Source of the DNA: Methanomassiliicoccaceae archaeon UBA537
GTDB lineage: Archaea > Thermoplasmatota > Thermoplasmata > Methanomassiliicoccales > Methanomethylophilaceae
Assembly: GCA_002504495.1 (NCBI GenBank)
Contig: DATC01000090.1
Location: 1 to 17,278, forward strand
Length of the DNA stretch: 17,278 nucleotides
Direction: 5' to 3'
Shown here piece by piece: positions 1-7,013 of this stretch. Each line of letters begins with the position of its first letter. Within the stretch, counting starts at the first letter, position 1. Under the pieces are notes generated by a model. It did no database searches. It was not told where the DNA came from and saw only the letters and a program-made list of their open reading frames with translations. The position numbers were made by a program, and so were the translations under genes.

Positions 1-1
1 C

Positions 2-133
2 AAGAGGCGTGTCAACGCTCTCGAGTACAAGGTCATTCCCGAGCTGCAGGAGTCCACCAGGTTCGTCAAGTTCAGTCTCGAAGAGATGGACCGTGAGAAC
101 ACCACGAGGCTCAAGCACCTGAAGAAGGACTGA
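2..133 (+). CDS. atpD: A/V-type ATP synthase subunit D, C-terminal end (partial)
   Basis: The first 43 codons visible are the end of a longer gene that starts before the window. They translate to RRVNALEYKVIPELQ followed by RFVKFSLEEMDRENTTRLK, which is the typical C-terminal signature of archaeal/vacuolar ATPase subunit D. This subunit is part of the central rotor stalk that couples ion flow through the membrane ring to ATP synthesis on the A3B3 head. In archaeal ATP synthase operons subunit D is commonly among the last genes, and here the next reading frame is only a 49-residue membrane peptide followed by a hairpin, which fits an operon end. Recognition is from the family signature; most of the protein cannot be seen. 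Confidence 0.93.
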   Translation, partial: KRRVNALEYKVIPELQESTRFVKFSLEEMDRENTTRLKHLKKD

Positions 134-148
134 TGTCGAGGGAGCACG

Positions 149-298
149 ATGAAATCGATGGAGGAGCGTATCCGGGAGATCCGCGAGGATCCGGTCAAGC
201 TGAAGAGGGCGTTCACCGCCATATGGGTGGCGTCCTACTCCATGCTCGTCCTGGGCGCGTTCATCATCGTCGCCGTGCTCATCTACAGCTATCTCTGA
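149..298 (+). CDS. 49-residue single-pass membrane peptide downstream of atpD
   Basis: A short reading frame starts with ATG 15 nt after the atpD stop and is preceded by a purine-rich GAGGGAG at 138-144. The product begins with a charged amphipathic stretch (MKSMEERIREIREDPVKLKR, residues 1-20) and continues with one hydrophobic segment of about 25 residues rich in Val, Leu, Ile and Ala up to the C-terminus. That pattern predicts one membrane helix with the charged N-terminus on the cytoplasmic side. It is followed within 11 nt by a GC-rich hairpin, so it is probably the last gene of the ATP synthase operon. I recognise no family. A role as an assembly or regulatory peptide of the ATP synthase is a guess from position only. 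Confidence 0.72.
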   Translation: MKSMEERIREIREDPVKLKRAFTAIWVASYSMLVLGAFIIVAVLIYSYL

Positions 299-308
299 AA
301 CCTTTTAC

Positions 309-327
309 CCCCGTCCTTGCGACGGGG
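309..327 (+). terminator. Hairpin terminator candidate after the ATP synthase operon
   Basis: CCCCGTC at 309-315 pairs perfectly with GACGGGG at 321-327 around a five-base loop. It lies 11 nt after the stop of the small membrane peptide, preceded by TTTT and followed by CTTCTCT. Archaeal termination relies mainly on pyrimidine-rich tracts, so the hairpin may act as an RNA 3'-end stabiliser instead. Confidence 0.5.
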
Positions 328-452
328 CTTCTCTATTGGTCATTCCGCACGGGATCTCCGCCATCGTCGGGGCCCGCATTCCGAGGTCGATCTATCAGAA
401 CGGAACCCTCCGTATCGTCATGTCTCGTCGCATGCGTCGGAGGGGAAGAGGT

Positions 453-2159
453 TTATCCGTCTGATCGGACGGAGGGGCGATGCCATCGTCTCCTGCTTCT
501 GCAGACCAGCACCGGGCACGCGGCGGTGCGGACCACCTTCTCCGCCACGGATCCGAGCATCATCCTCTCGGCCTCCGTCTTGCCGAGGGATCCGCATATG
601 CAGAGATCGTAGTCCGATGATTCCCTGGCGATGACCTCCGCGGGATGGCCGTTCAGTATGACGGTCTCCGCATGGACGCCTGCCTCCTCGCATTGCCTCC
701 TCGCGGATGCGAACGATTCCTCGGACGCCTTCACGGCCATGGTCTTCAGGTCGTCGGTCGTTCCGGAGGGTCCTGCTATAGATGATACGGAGTCCGGATC
801 CATGACGAAGAGGACGGTCAGCTCCGCATCGTTCTTCTTCGCGATGTTGACTGCCGCGTTAACCGCGAAGTCGCTGGACCTGCTGCTGTCGGTGGCCACG
901 AGGATCCTGCGGTACATGGAGGGCGATCCATCGACGATCTCATGCACGGTCGCGGTCGTCTGCGGGATGGGTTCGACACCATGCTTCTCCCTCCTTCCGA
1001 CAGCGAAGGCGATCGCGGCAGTGAGGAATCCGACGATCCCCATGATGAGATAGGTCTCGCAGTATCCTCCGGCTATGGCCAGGACAGGTGCGAATATCAG
1101 CGTCGAGACGAAGGAGGCGAGATTCATGAACACGGAGTATCCTCCCATGATCTTCCCTGACGTCTTCGCTGTGGACATCATGGACAGGCGCGATATGACC
1201 GTGGGCGTCAGCAGACCGAGTGCGCTTCCTATGAGGATCATGCTGACAGTCGCCAGGGCGATGCTGCCGAAGAAGAGAAGGCACAGTCCGAGCCCTATCA
1301 TCACGAACGATATCATGTATGCATCGCCATCGGCGGGCTTCACCGCTCTGCGAGAGTATAGGATGCTGAACACTCCTTGGGATGCTCCCAGGACTCCGAG
1401 GAGGATCCCCACCATGGCGTAGCTCGCTCCCATCTCGCTGATGTAGTAGGAGAAGTTCATCGGAAGCGTGAACATCAGGAGCATGGCCATGAATATCATG
1501 GCGTAGCAGAATCCGATCATTCTTCCGTTCGGCGCATCATCGGCCTCTGCGGGTTTAGAAGCATCGCAGCACGCGGGCTGTTTGGAAGGTTCGCGGACAG
1601 AGAGGAGACCCAGGACGATTATAGGCAGTCCGATGAGGTAGATGAGGAATGGATAGTTCCACCCGATGTCGGCAAGGCTTCCGCCGGCGCTCTCCAGGAC
1701 CAGTGCGCCGATCCCTATGGCGGCCGCCTGGTATCCTATGACCTTGCCTCTCTGCATGCCGGTATAGTATTCGCTGATGAGTGCCGTCGTTGTGAGGGAA
1801 ATCCCGGAGATGCCTATTCCGAGGATGAAACGGGTGATGAGTATCAGAGTGAAGTCATCGAGCAGGAACGCTCCCGTTCCGGCTATGGTGAATATCGCAA
1901 GCGCGAGAATGAAGACCTTGGCCTTTCCTATGCGGTCGGCCAGGTATCCGACCCCGAATCCTGTGATGGCTACCGACAGCGACGGAAGGCTCACCACCAG
2001 TGCGATGGTGAATCCGCCTTCGATGCCGAAATGCTCCGCGATCGGTTTGAGCGCCGGGGCGACTGCGGCGGCTCCCATGATGATGACCATGGACGCCATG
2101 AGGATCGCCAACAGGCTGATCGCATTGGGTTCGAAGGGCTTCCTTTGGGAATTGTCCAT
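453..2159 (-). CDS. MFS transporter fused to a C-terminal universal stress protein (UspA) domain
   Basis: The 568-residue product has two parts. Residues about 12-390 are a major facilitator superfamily permease: about 12 hydrophobic segments, the MFS motif-A-like loop GYLADRIGKAK at 71-81 between helices 2 and 3, and a charged central loop with a CC pair near 197-198. Residues about 415-553 form a universal stress domain starting MYRRILVATDSS. It carries the ATP-binding signature G-x2-G-x9-G-S (G523, G526, G536, S537) and ends with ACPVLVC. The permease probably exports or imports a small solute through the cytoplasmic membrane, and the Usp domain would bind ATP on the inner face and could gate it. 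The substrate is unknown. ATG at 2157-2159 lacks a ribosome binding site. An HxlR regulator lies just upstream on the same strand. Confidence 0.9.
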   Translation of the reverse strand: MDNSQRKPFEPNAISLLAILMASMVIIMGAAAVAPALKPIAEHFGIEGGFTIALVVSLPSLSVAITGFGVGYLADRIGKAKVFILALAIFTIAGTGAFLLDDFTLILITRFILGIGISGISLTTTALISEYYTGMQRGKVIGYQAAAIGIGALVLESAGGSLADIGWNYPFLIYLIGLPIIVLGLLSVREPSKQPACCDASKPAEADDAPNGRMIGFCYAMIFMAMLLMFTLPMNFSYYISEMGASYAMVGILLGVLGASQGVFSILYSRRAVKPADGDAYMISFVMIGLGLCLLFFGSIALATVSMILIGSALGLLTPTVISRLSMMSTAKTSGKIMGGYSVFMNLASFVSTLIFAPVLAIAGGYCETYLIMGIVGFLTAAIAFAVGRREKHGVEPIPQTTATVHEIVDGSPSMYRRILVATDSSRSSDFAVNAAVNIAKKNDAELTVLFVMDPDSVSSIAGPSGTTDDLKTMAVKASEESFASARRQCEEAGVHAETVILNGHPAEVIARESSDYDLCICGSLGKTEAERMMLGSVAEKVVRTAACPVLVCRSRRRWHRPSVRSDG

Positions 2160-2179
2160 GAAAGCGTGGCAATGCAGAT

Positions 2180-2188
2180 GTATAGTTA
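2180..2188 (-). promoter_or_regulatory. TATA-like element before the MFS-Usp gene
   Basis: On the minus strand TAACTATAC is centred about 25 nt before the ATG at 2159, and no Shine-Dalgarno sequence follows, consistent with a leaderless transcript. A second AT-rich candidate (GTTTTTATG) lies near 2212-2220. An inverted pair, AGACTC at 2189-2194 and GAGTCT at 2229-2234, brackets the interval and could bind the neighbouring HxlR protein. The evidence is weak. Confidence 0.35.
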
Positions 2189-2245
2189 AGACTCACCCGA
2201 CGGATTAGTGCATAAAAACGAACTTAAAGAGTCTGATTTAGGACA

Positions 2246-2632
2246 TCATCTGCGGGACATGATGTAATCGCATCTGCGGCATTGTGGAAGGGTGTTCACA
2301 TCGTCCAGGGATGTGTGGCGACCGGACCATTCGCATATATCCTGGAGGATCGGGATGACCTCCTTTCCTTTCGGAGTGAGGCAGTATCCTATCCTCTGAG
2401 GGGAGCCGAACACCTTCTTCTCCACTATCCCGTCCGTCACCAGCTCCTTCAACGAAGCGGACAGCGCGGTGTCGGTGAGATTGGAGAGCTCCTTCTTGAT
2501 CTCCGTGTAGCGCATGATGTCGCGTGTGGAGAGGATGCAGATGATGCGCGGCTTCCATTTGCCGCCGAATATTTTCATCCCGTACTCCAACGGGCAATGG
2601 ACCTCGTTCTCCTCGCGCGGAATGTATCTCAT
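2246..2632 (-). CDS. HxlR-family winged-helix transcriptional regulator
   Basis: The 128-residue product matches the HxlR family along its whole length. It has the N-terminal CPLEYGMKIFGGKWKPRII (Cys13 onward), then MRYTEIKKEL and LTDTALSASLKELVTDGIV covering the recognition helix, then the wing GSPQRIGYCLTPKGKEV. HxlR proteins are dimeric DNA-binding regulators; in several members the conserved N-terminal cysteine senses reactive carbonyls or oxidants. An extra C-terminal CRRC (residues 118-121) adds possible redox or metal ligands. The ATG at 2630-2632 overlaps the stop of the PolD small subunit gene as ATGA, so translation is probably coupled. The MFS-Usp gene begins 86 nt downstream on the same strand and is a plausible target. 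A longer in-frame extension upstream is a shadow of the polymerase gene and was rejected. Confidence 0.93.
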   Translation of the reverse strand: MRYIPREENEVHCPLEYGMKIFGGKWKPRIICILSTRDIMRYTEIKKELSNLTDTALSASLKELVTDGIVEKKVFGSPQRIGYCLTPKGKEVIPILQDICEWSGRHTSLDDVNTLPQCRRCDYIMSRR

Positions 2633-4074
2633 CGTCGGGCCTCGTGGAAGTTGTGCATGGTGATGGTGCCGTCGGACAGCGATACCACGGGCATTATGCC
2701 CGGATCCGGATTGAAGTTGTGCTGCCTCTGGTACTCCGTCTGGGACTGCCACGTGGAGGCGTTGATCATCCGCACCCCGTTGTAGATGTCCTGTCCCGCC
2801 CCATGGACATGGCCGGACACGAATATGTCGGGCACCTGCTCCATGACGAGGTAGTCCTTCTTCTCGGGAGCCAGGGCGTTGCGCTGGCCGTATATCGGCG
2901 CAAGATGCCTTCTCACGCACATCTGCTTCATCACTCTGAGCGGATGGTCGTACGTCAGATCCTGGACGGCCGCGATCCAATCGTCCATACTCTTGCCGTG
3001 GTACGTCAGGACGGTCCTTCCTTCCACGTCGAGGTATACGGGATTGCCGACCATGAGGATATTGGAATCGAAGTCGCGGGTGAATCTCTTATCCAGTGCG
3101 GGTTGCGGCTCCGCGAGGCGGCACGCGTCGTGGTTCCCGGGATGGACTACCATCTTTATGTGGTCCGGGATGTCCTTGAGATATTCGGACAAAGCCTTGT
3201 ACTGCTCGTCGATGTCCTTTATGTCGAGCTCCTTGTCCTGATCAGGGAACACGCCTATCCCGTCGACGACATCCCCCGGGAAGACGACGTAGTTGATGTC
3301 GTCCTTCACCGAATGCTCCTTAAGCCAGGACGTCATCTTGTGCCAGTCGTTCTCCAGGAAGGTGCAGCTCCCGACATGGACGTCGGAGAGGAATGCGATC
3401 TTGGACGGCGTGTCCGAAGGCACCCACTCATGGCTCTTGGGGATGTCGGGGCGGAAGATCTTGTCAGGCATGATCATCGTCCGCTCCCTGTTCGGAGTCC
3501 CTTTGATCCCTATGACCTCGTCGTTGACGAAGGACTGCGATATCAGGGGAGAGTCCTTGCTGATGAACACCTTCACGGTGTCCGTCTCATCCTCCAGGGT
3601 GAGCATGGTATGCCCGTTCTTGGTGGTGGCCCTGTCGTAGACGATGCCTACGAGCTTGACCTCTCTGTCCACGGTCTTGGCATGCGCTATGTCCATTCCC
3701 TTCCCGAAGTCCGGGCGCTTCTCGATGAGCCTCTTCAGGGTGAAGAAGCGGGAGCGGAAGTAGTTGGCGAAATCGTTGATCTTACCTTCGCTGGTGGATT
3801 CCCCTGTGATGTCGGTGCCCTTCACGATATGGATGTCGGGGGTGAATCTGTTGTGCTTCACCGTGTCCTCTGGCTTGGATTGGAAAAGCACCTTGTCTCC
3901 GGCGATGCACGACATCACATCCTCCTTGCTGATGAACATCGTGTTGGCTGCGAGATGGGAGAAGACCGTGTTGGCGAACTCGAACGGATGATCGTTGGAC
4001 ATGACCATCTCGAGGGCCTCCGGTGTGAAGAACAGCTTCTTCGCCGTGGCGGCCGACAATATCTCCTCCTTCAT
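2629..4074 (-). CDS. polB: DNA polymerase D (PolD) small subunit DP1, proofreading exonuclease
   Basis: The 481-residue product is the small subunit of the archaeal replicative family D polymerase, providing 3'-5' proofreading. An N-terminal helical part (about 1-60) is followed by an OB fold (about 135-210; VKLVGIVYDRATTKNGHTML). A calcineurin-like phosphoesterase domain (about 222-475) then carries the full metal-binding set: SDVHVGS (D231, H233), FPGDVVDG (D268), HPGNHD (N314, H315) and SGHVHG (H422, H424). All ligands expected of an active Mre11-like nuclease are present. Its length is normal for the family. The ATG at 4072-4074 has no clear ribosome binding site; GTGATAAA about 28 nt upstream may be the TATA box. 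The large subunit DP2 is not in the window. The stop overlaps the HxlR start. Confidence 0.97.
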   Translation of the reverse strand: MKEEILSAATAKKLFFTPEALEMVMSNDHPFEFANTVFSHLAANTMFISKEDVMSCIAGDKVLFQSKPEDTVKHNRFTPDIHIVKGTDITGESTSEGKINDFANYFRSRFFTLKRLIEKRPDFGKGMDIAHAKTVDREVKLVGIVYDRATTKNGHTMLTLEDETDTVKVFISKDSPLISQSFVNDEVIGIKGTPNRERTMIMPDKIFRPDIPKSHEWVPSDTPSKIAFLSDVHVGSCTFLENDWHKMTSWLKEHSVKDDINYVVFPGDVVDGIGVFPDQDKELDIKDIDEQYKALSEYLKDIPDHIKMVVHPGNHDACRLAEPQPALDKRFTRDFDSNILMVGNPVYLDVEGRTVLTYHGKSMDDWIAAVQDLTYDHPLRVMKQMCVRRHLAPIYGQRNALAPEKKDYLVMEQVPDIFVSGHVHGAGQDIYNGVRMINASTWQSQTEYQRQHNFNPDPGIMPVVSLSDGTITMHNFHEARR

Positions 4075-4125
4075 GCGCGACCCTATGGCGGTCGTCGGTT
4101 TATCACTTGCGTCCTTTCGTTCCTG

Positions 4126-4133
4126 TTTATATA
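4126..4133 (+). promoter_or_regulatory. TATA box for the UPF0201 gene, possibly shared with divergent DP1
   Basis: TTTATATA is centred 26 nt before the ATG at 4156, the distance expected for a leaderless archaeal transcript. The element is nearly symmetric, so it could also serve the divergent DP1 gene with a leader of about 30 nt. Confidence 0.6.
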
Positions 4134-4155
4134 CGCGTCGAGCGGTCCCCGCATC

Positions 4156-4545
4156 ATGACATCCATTTCCCTGTTCTGTCCGGTCAATCCGAGCGAGGAT
4201 CCGGACAAGGTCCGTGAGGCCGTTCTCTCCCTGTTCCCCGATGCCGAGCTGGAGCTCGGAGAGAAGGGGCTCGTAGGGACCGCGCCCGGTCTGGACCGTT
4301 TCTCGGCCCAGATCAGGAGGCAGAGGATCCTGGATGCGACACGCGCCGTGATGATAAAGGGGATGCGCGACAACCGTACCAGGCTCCTCCTGAACAAGCA
4401 GGTGGCCACCGTCGGCAAGATCTCCTTCGCCGACAGGAATCCTGTCCTGGGAGGCATAGAGGTCTCCATCGTGGACGACGATCTCCAGTCCCTCATAGAC
4501 CGCGTGGCTCCCGAGACCGTCGACGGAGAGGAGGTAAGGCTCTGA
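4156..4545 (+). CDS. UPF0201 (COG1325-type) archaeal RNA-binding domain protein
   Basis: The 129-residue product fits the UPF0201 family, annotated as an RNA-binding domain: CPVNPSEDPDKVREAVLSLFPD at 8-29 (approximate), DRFSAQIRRQRILDATR near 47-63, and LLLNKQVATVGKISF near 77-91. Only archaea are known to carry it, and its exact role is not established; the fold resembles RNA-binding proteins. The full family length is present. The ATG at 4156-4158 has a TATA box 26 nt upstream and no ribosome binding site, so the message is probably leaderless. The stop overlaps the next start as TGATG, suggesting coupled translation with the TIM-barrel protein. Confidence 0.88.
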   Translation: MTSISLFCPVNPSEDPDKVREAVLSLFPDAELELGEKGLVGTAPGLDRFSAQIRRQRILDATRAVMIKGMRDNRTRLLLNKQVATVGKISFADRNPVLGGIEVSIVDDDLQSLIDRVAPETVDGEEVRL

Positions 4546-5468
4546 TGATAGGGGTCTCCTGCACGGGGTTCAGCAGCCTTCCGGCGGAACGCTGGGCCGG
4601 TCCCGTGTCGGAGCATTTCGGGCTCTGGGAGATCTTCTCGGAGGCGGATCAGTCGGTGCCGCACCATATCGGGGAGATCTCGGACGCCCTCTCCAGGTGC
4701 GGCCTCGAATGCCAGGTCCATGCTCCGATCTGCGATTGGAACATCGCTGCTATGAGCGACAGGCTGAGGGAGGCGTCCCTGCAGGAGACGTTCGACGTTC
4801 TGGATGCGGCCGCGGAGCTCGGGGCGAGGGTCGTGACGGTCCATCCGGGCTTGTCGTCGATGGCGGTTCCGGGATTGGAGGGACGCGCCGTCGCAAGAGC
4901 GAAGGATGCGGTCCGGAGGATATCGAAGCATGCGGATGATGCGGGCGTCATCGTGGGGATCGAGAACATGCCATCTCCTCCGTTCTTCCTGGGTCGGACC
5001 GCATCGCAGTTGGCGGAGATCGTGGAAGGCACGGATCTCGGCGTGACCTTCGACATAGGCCATGCCAACACCACGGGGCAGATAGATGCAGTCATCGATC
5101 TGTTGGGCGACAGGTTCGTAAATATCCACATCCACGACAACGACGGGACCCGCGATTCGCATCTGGCGATAGGCGAAGGGACGATAGATTTCGGTCACAC
5201 GATCCGCAGGCTATCCGGATATCGCGGAAACTGGATAATCGAGTCGAAGTCTTTGGACTCGGCTCTTCGCTCCCTTCCGCGGCTGGAGGGGTTGTTGTCC
5301 TCGTCGGGCATCCACGTCGGAAGCGTCCGAAGCCGTCCGAGCTCTCCTTTCGCGGAGATGAGGTGCAGGGCCATGCATACGGCACCGAGCACTATGAAGG
5401 CCAGAAGCGCCAGCGACATGAGCAGCATCGCGGGCATGATCTCGGAGTACGCGACCACCGCCATGTAA
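4545..5468 (+). CDS. Sugar phosphate isomerase/epimerase or endonuclease IV-like TIM-barrel protein
   Basis: The 307-residue reading frame is a xylose-isomerase-like TIM barrel (COG1082 / AP endonuclease family 2 superfamily) over residues 1 to about 252. Predicted metal ligands sit at the usual strand ends: QVHAP (H59), VTVHPG (H100), GIENMP (E140), TFDIGHAN (D170, H173), IHIHDND (H195, H197), the H206-to-E211 segment HLAIGEG, and WIIES (E233). Members isomerise sugars or cleave DNA at abasic sites; the substrate cannot be told from sequence. The core domain ends near LEGLL (about 5300). The last 55 residues look like non-coding translation and run 274 bp antisense into the converging CPBP gene, so the natural stop is probably lost or mutated. 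The start overlaps the previous stop (TGATG). Confidence 0.85.
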   Translation: MIGVSCTGFSSLPAERWAGPVSEHFGLWEIFSEADQSVPHHIGEISDALSRCGLECQVHAPICDWNIAAMSDRLREASLQETFDVLDAAAELGARVVTVHPGLSSMAVPGLEGRAVARAKDAVRRISKHADDAGVIVGIENMPSPPFFLGRTASQLAEIVEGTDLGVTFDIGHANTTGQIDAVIDLLGDRFVNIHIHDNDGTRDSHLAIGEGTIDFGHTIRRLSGYRGNWIIESKSLDSALRSLPRLEGLLSSSGIHVGSVRSRPSSPFAEMRCRAMHTAPSTMKARSASDMSSIAGMISEYATTAM

Positions 5469-6334
5469 TCGGTGAGGAAGTGGACCGCTATGGATGCATG
5501 TATCCCCACCTTGGCGTAGAGGTATCCGAACAGGAGGCCCGATGCGAACGTGGGCGCGACCTTGGTCAGCCCCCACCCGCTGGAGTGGGCGAATCCGAAC
5601 ATCAGTGCGGATATCGCGATCAGGACCAGGACGGATCTGCTGATCCCGAATCCTCCCAGAAGCATCCTCCACGGCCTGTCGCGACGGGATGCGAACGCGA
5701 TGACAGCCATGGGTATCCCCATCGGAACGAGACGGGAGATGACCTCCTCCCAGACAGCCGCATCGGCGAAGTCCAGCAGAGCCTCCGGGTCGGTGCCGGT
5801 GGCCATGCCGTCTGGGACGGTTATCGATTCTCCGAAGGCGGCCATGATCAGGGACAGGGCGATGTCTATCACCAGCGTCGCACCGAAGACGGCGCCTACG
5901 GCGTACAGGTCGGAGCGGGCGACGGCATCCGATGCATGTTCGGAATCCGAGCGGACGGATCTCCACGTGCGCCATGCGACAACTGCGAGCGATCCGAGCA
6001 CGGCTGCCGCGATGAGCAGCCACGCGATCTTCAACGCAGTGCCGTCTATCGTCGTGAGTACGACGAGATGCGGAACGAGTCCCAGGACCTTCATCGAATG
6101 GCCGTCGCACCAGTTCCAAACGGATCCGAAGCCTGCGATCAGGAATCCCGCCTCCATGGCGAGGACGATTCCGGCGAGCAGCGCGGTCGCGACCTTGATC
6201 TTCGAGGCGACGGATGCCGGTGCGCGCTGGACGGAATCGCACCCCGGTCCGAGCGGTCTGCCGCAGGTTCCGCAGAAGCGGGCTCCTTCCGCACGGTATG
6301 CGGCGCAATCGGGACATGTCGTATCTTGCTGCAT
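5195..6334 (-). CDS. Zinc-ribbon CPBP-family intramembrane metalloprotease
   Basis: From the chosen ATG the product is 379 residues. It starts with a zinc ribbon (CPDC at 7-10 and CGTC at 21-24), followed by about eight hydrophobic segments. The CPBP (Abi/Rce1-like) motifs are complete: EEVISR (E196, E197, R201), FGFAH (F246, H250) and HFLTD (H285, D289). Members are membrane proteases that cleave prenylated proteins or peptides, or act in bacteriocin immunity; the substrate here is unknown. Zinc ribbon plus CPBP suggests an interaction module on the cytoplasmic side. I chose ATG 6332-6334 because AAGGAG stands five bases before it; an in-frame ATG at 6353-6355 adds seven residues and would be leaderless. 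The last roughly 50 residues, after LISAKGE, are unrelated to the family and lie antisense to the TIM-barrel gene. Confidence 0.85.
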   Translation of the reverse strand: MQQDTTCPDCAAYRAEGARFCGTCGRPLGPGCDSVQRAPASVASKIKVATALLAGIVLAMEAGFLIAGFGSVWNWCDGHSMKVLGLVPHLVVLTTIDGTALKIAWLLIAAAVLGSLAVVAWRTWRSVRSDSEHASDAVARSDLYAVGAVFGATLVIDIALSLIMAAFGESITVPDGMATGTDPEALLDFADAAVWEEVISRLVPMGIPMAVIAFASRRDRPWRMLLGGFGISRSVLVLIAISALMFGFAHSSGWGLTKVAPTFASGLLFGYLYAKVGIHASIAVHFLTDYMAVVAYSEIMPAMLLMSLALLAFIVLGAVCMALHLISAKGELGRLRTLPTWMPDEDNNPSSRGRERRAESKDFDSIIQFPRYPDSLRIV

Positions 6335-6379
6335 TCCGTCTCCTTCGCGGGCCATATGGGGTTCCGTTCGGATCTACGA

Positions 6380-6387
6380 TTATAAAA
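6380..6387 (-). promoter_or_regulatory. TATA box for the CPBP gene
   Basis: TTTTATAA on the minus strand lies 46-53 nt before the chosen CPBP start and about 25 nt before the alternative ATG at 6355. The predicted transcript start falls near 6357, giving a leader of about 22 nt that includes AAGGAG. The box sits inside the open frame of the upstream gene, which implies that this gene once ended here. Confidence 0.55.
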
Positions 6388-7013
6388 CTGCTTCCGAGGA
6401 AGCATCGGGCGGAGCGAAGGAGCGCGGCGACGCCGTCCGCCCGTTCCGTCTCGATGACCGCGAGCAGGCTCTTCCTGTAGAGGGCTGTGTCGCGGATCTG
6501 GGCCGCGATATGCCTCTCCCTGGCCTCCGACACCTTCCTGTAGCCTTTGACGGAGCAGACATAGGTGTCCCATTCCTTCGCGAACGCCTCCGGGGTGTCG
6601 GAGACGAATCCCTTCTTGAGGCCCTTCTTGGCCAGGCGGTGCTCCCGGGTGAAGTCCCAGGCGGAGACCGTGTCGCAGTACATCTCGGTGAACTCCTCCT
6701 CGTTCATGTCCAGCGCGACCAGCCTCCCCCCGGTGAGGTCGATGATCTCGCACATGGCGGGCGAAGGGAACACGGCATCTGTCCTGGTCAGACGGGACAT
6801 CAGCTCGGCGTACACGAGGTCCAGCTCGCTGACTTCGAAGCCCTCCTCCATGGATCCTCTGTTCGCGAGCGCCTGCACCCCTTCTATCCCCAGGGAGACG
6901 CCGTATGCCTCGTAGCGTCCGAACGCCTCGCGCACTCTGTCCGCTTCGGATTCCGGTCCGTTCACGACGGGGAGGATGTCCACGTCGCACACTCCTACAC
7001 GGACGGAGATCAT
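6380..7013 (-). CDS. Unrecognised protein, possibly TraB-like; natural stop apparently lost by a one-base shift
   Basis: Residues 1 to about 200 from the ATG at 7011-7013 have normal amino-acid composition. They run from ISVRVGVCDVDILP to ARERHIAAQIRD and SLLAVIETERADGVAALLR. The order (short strand, long helical middle, a late R-x-R-H-x-A helix, then a strand) loosely recalls TraB/PrgY proteins, but the usual GAxH motifs are not seen, so this is only a weak idea. As written, the frame stays open to 5211 through the whole CPBP gene in the wrong frame, with an arginine-rich nonsense composition. Removing one G from the GGG at 6407-6409 would give a protein ending LLRSADASSEAVL with TAA at 6380-6382, just before the next gene, and I use that end. 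The start overlaps the HTH gene stop as ATGA, so the two are co-translated. Confidence 0.62.

Noticed and set aside
2644..4155. Long plus-strand open frame antisense to the PolD subunit, in frame with the UPF0201 gene
   Set aside because: It mirrors the codons of a certain gene on the other strand, has no family features, and only the part from 4156 is real.
5211..6379. Read-through extension of the unknown gene across the CPBP gene
   Set aside because: Arginine-rich composition and exact overlap with a well-supported gene in another frame show that it is not real protein coding.
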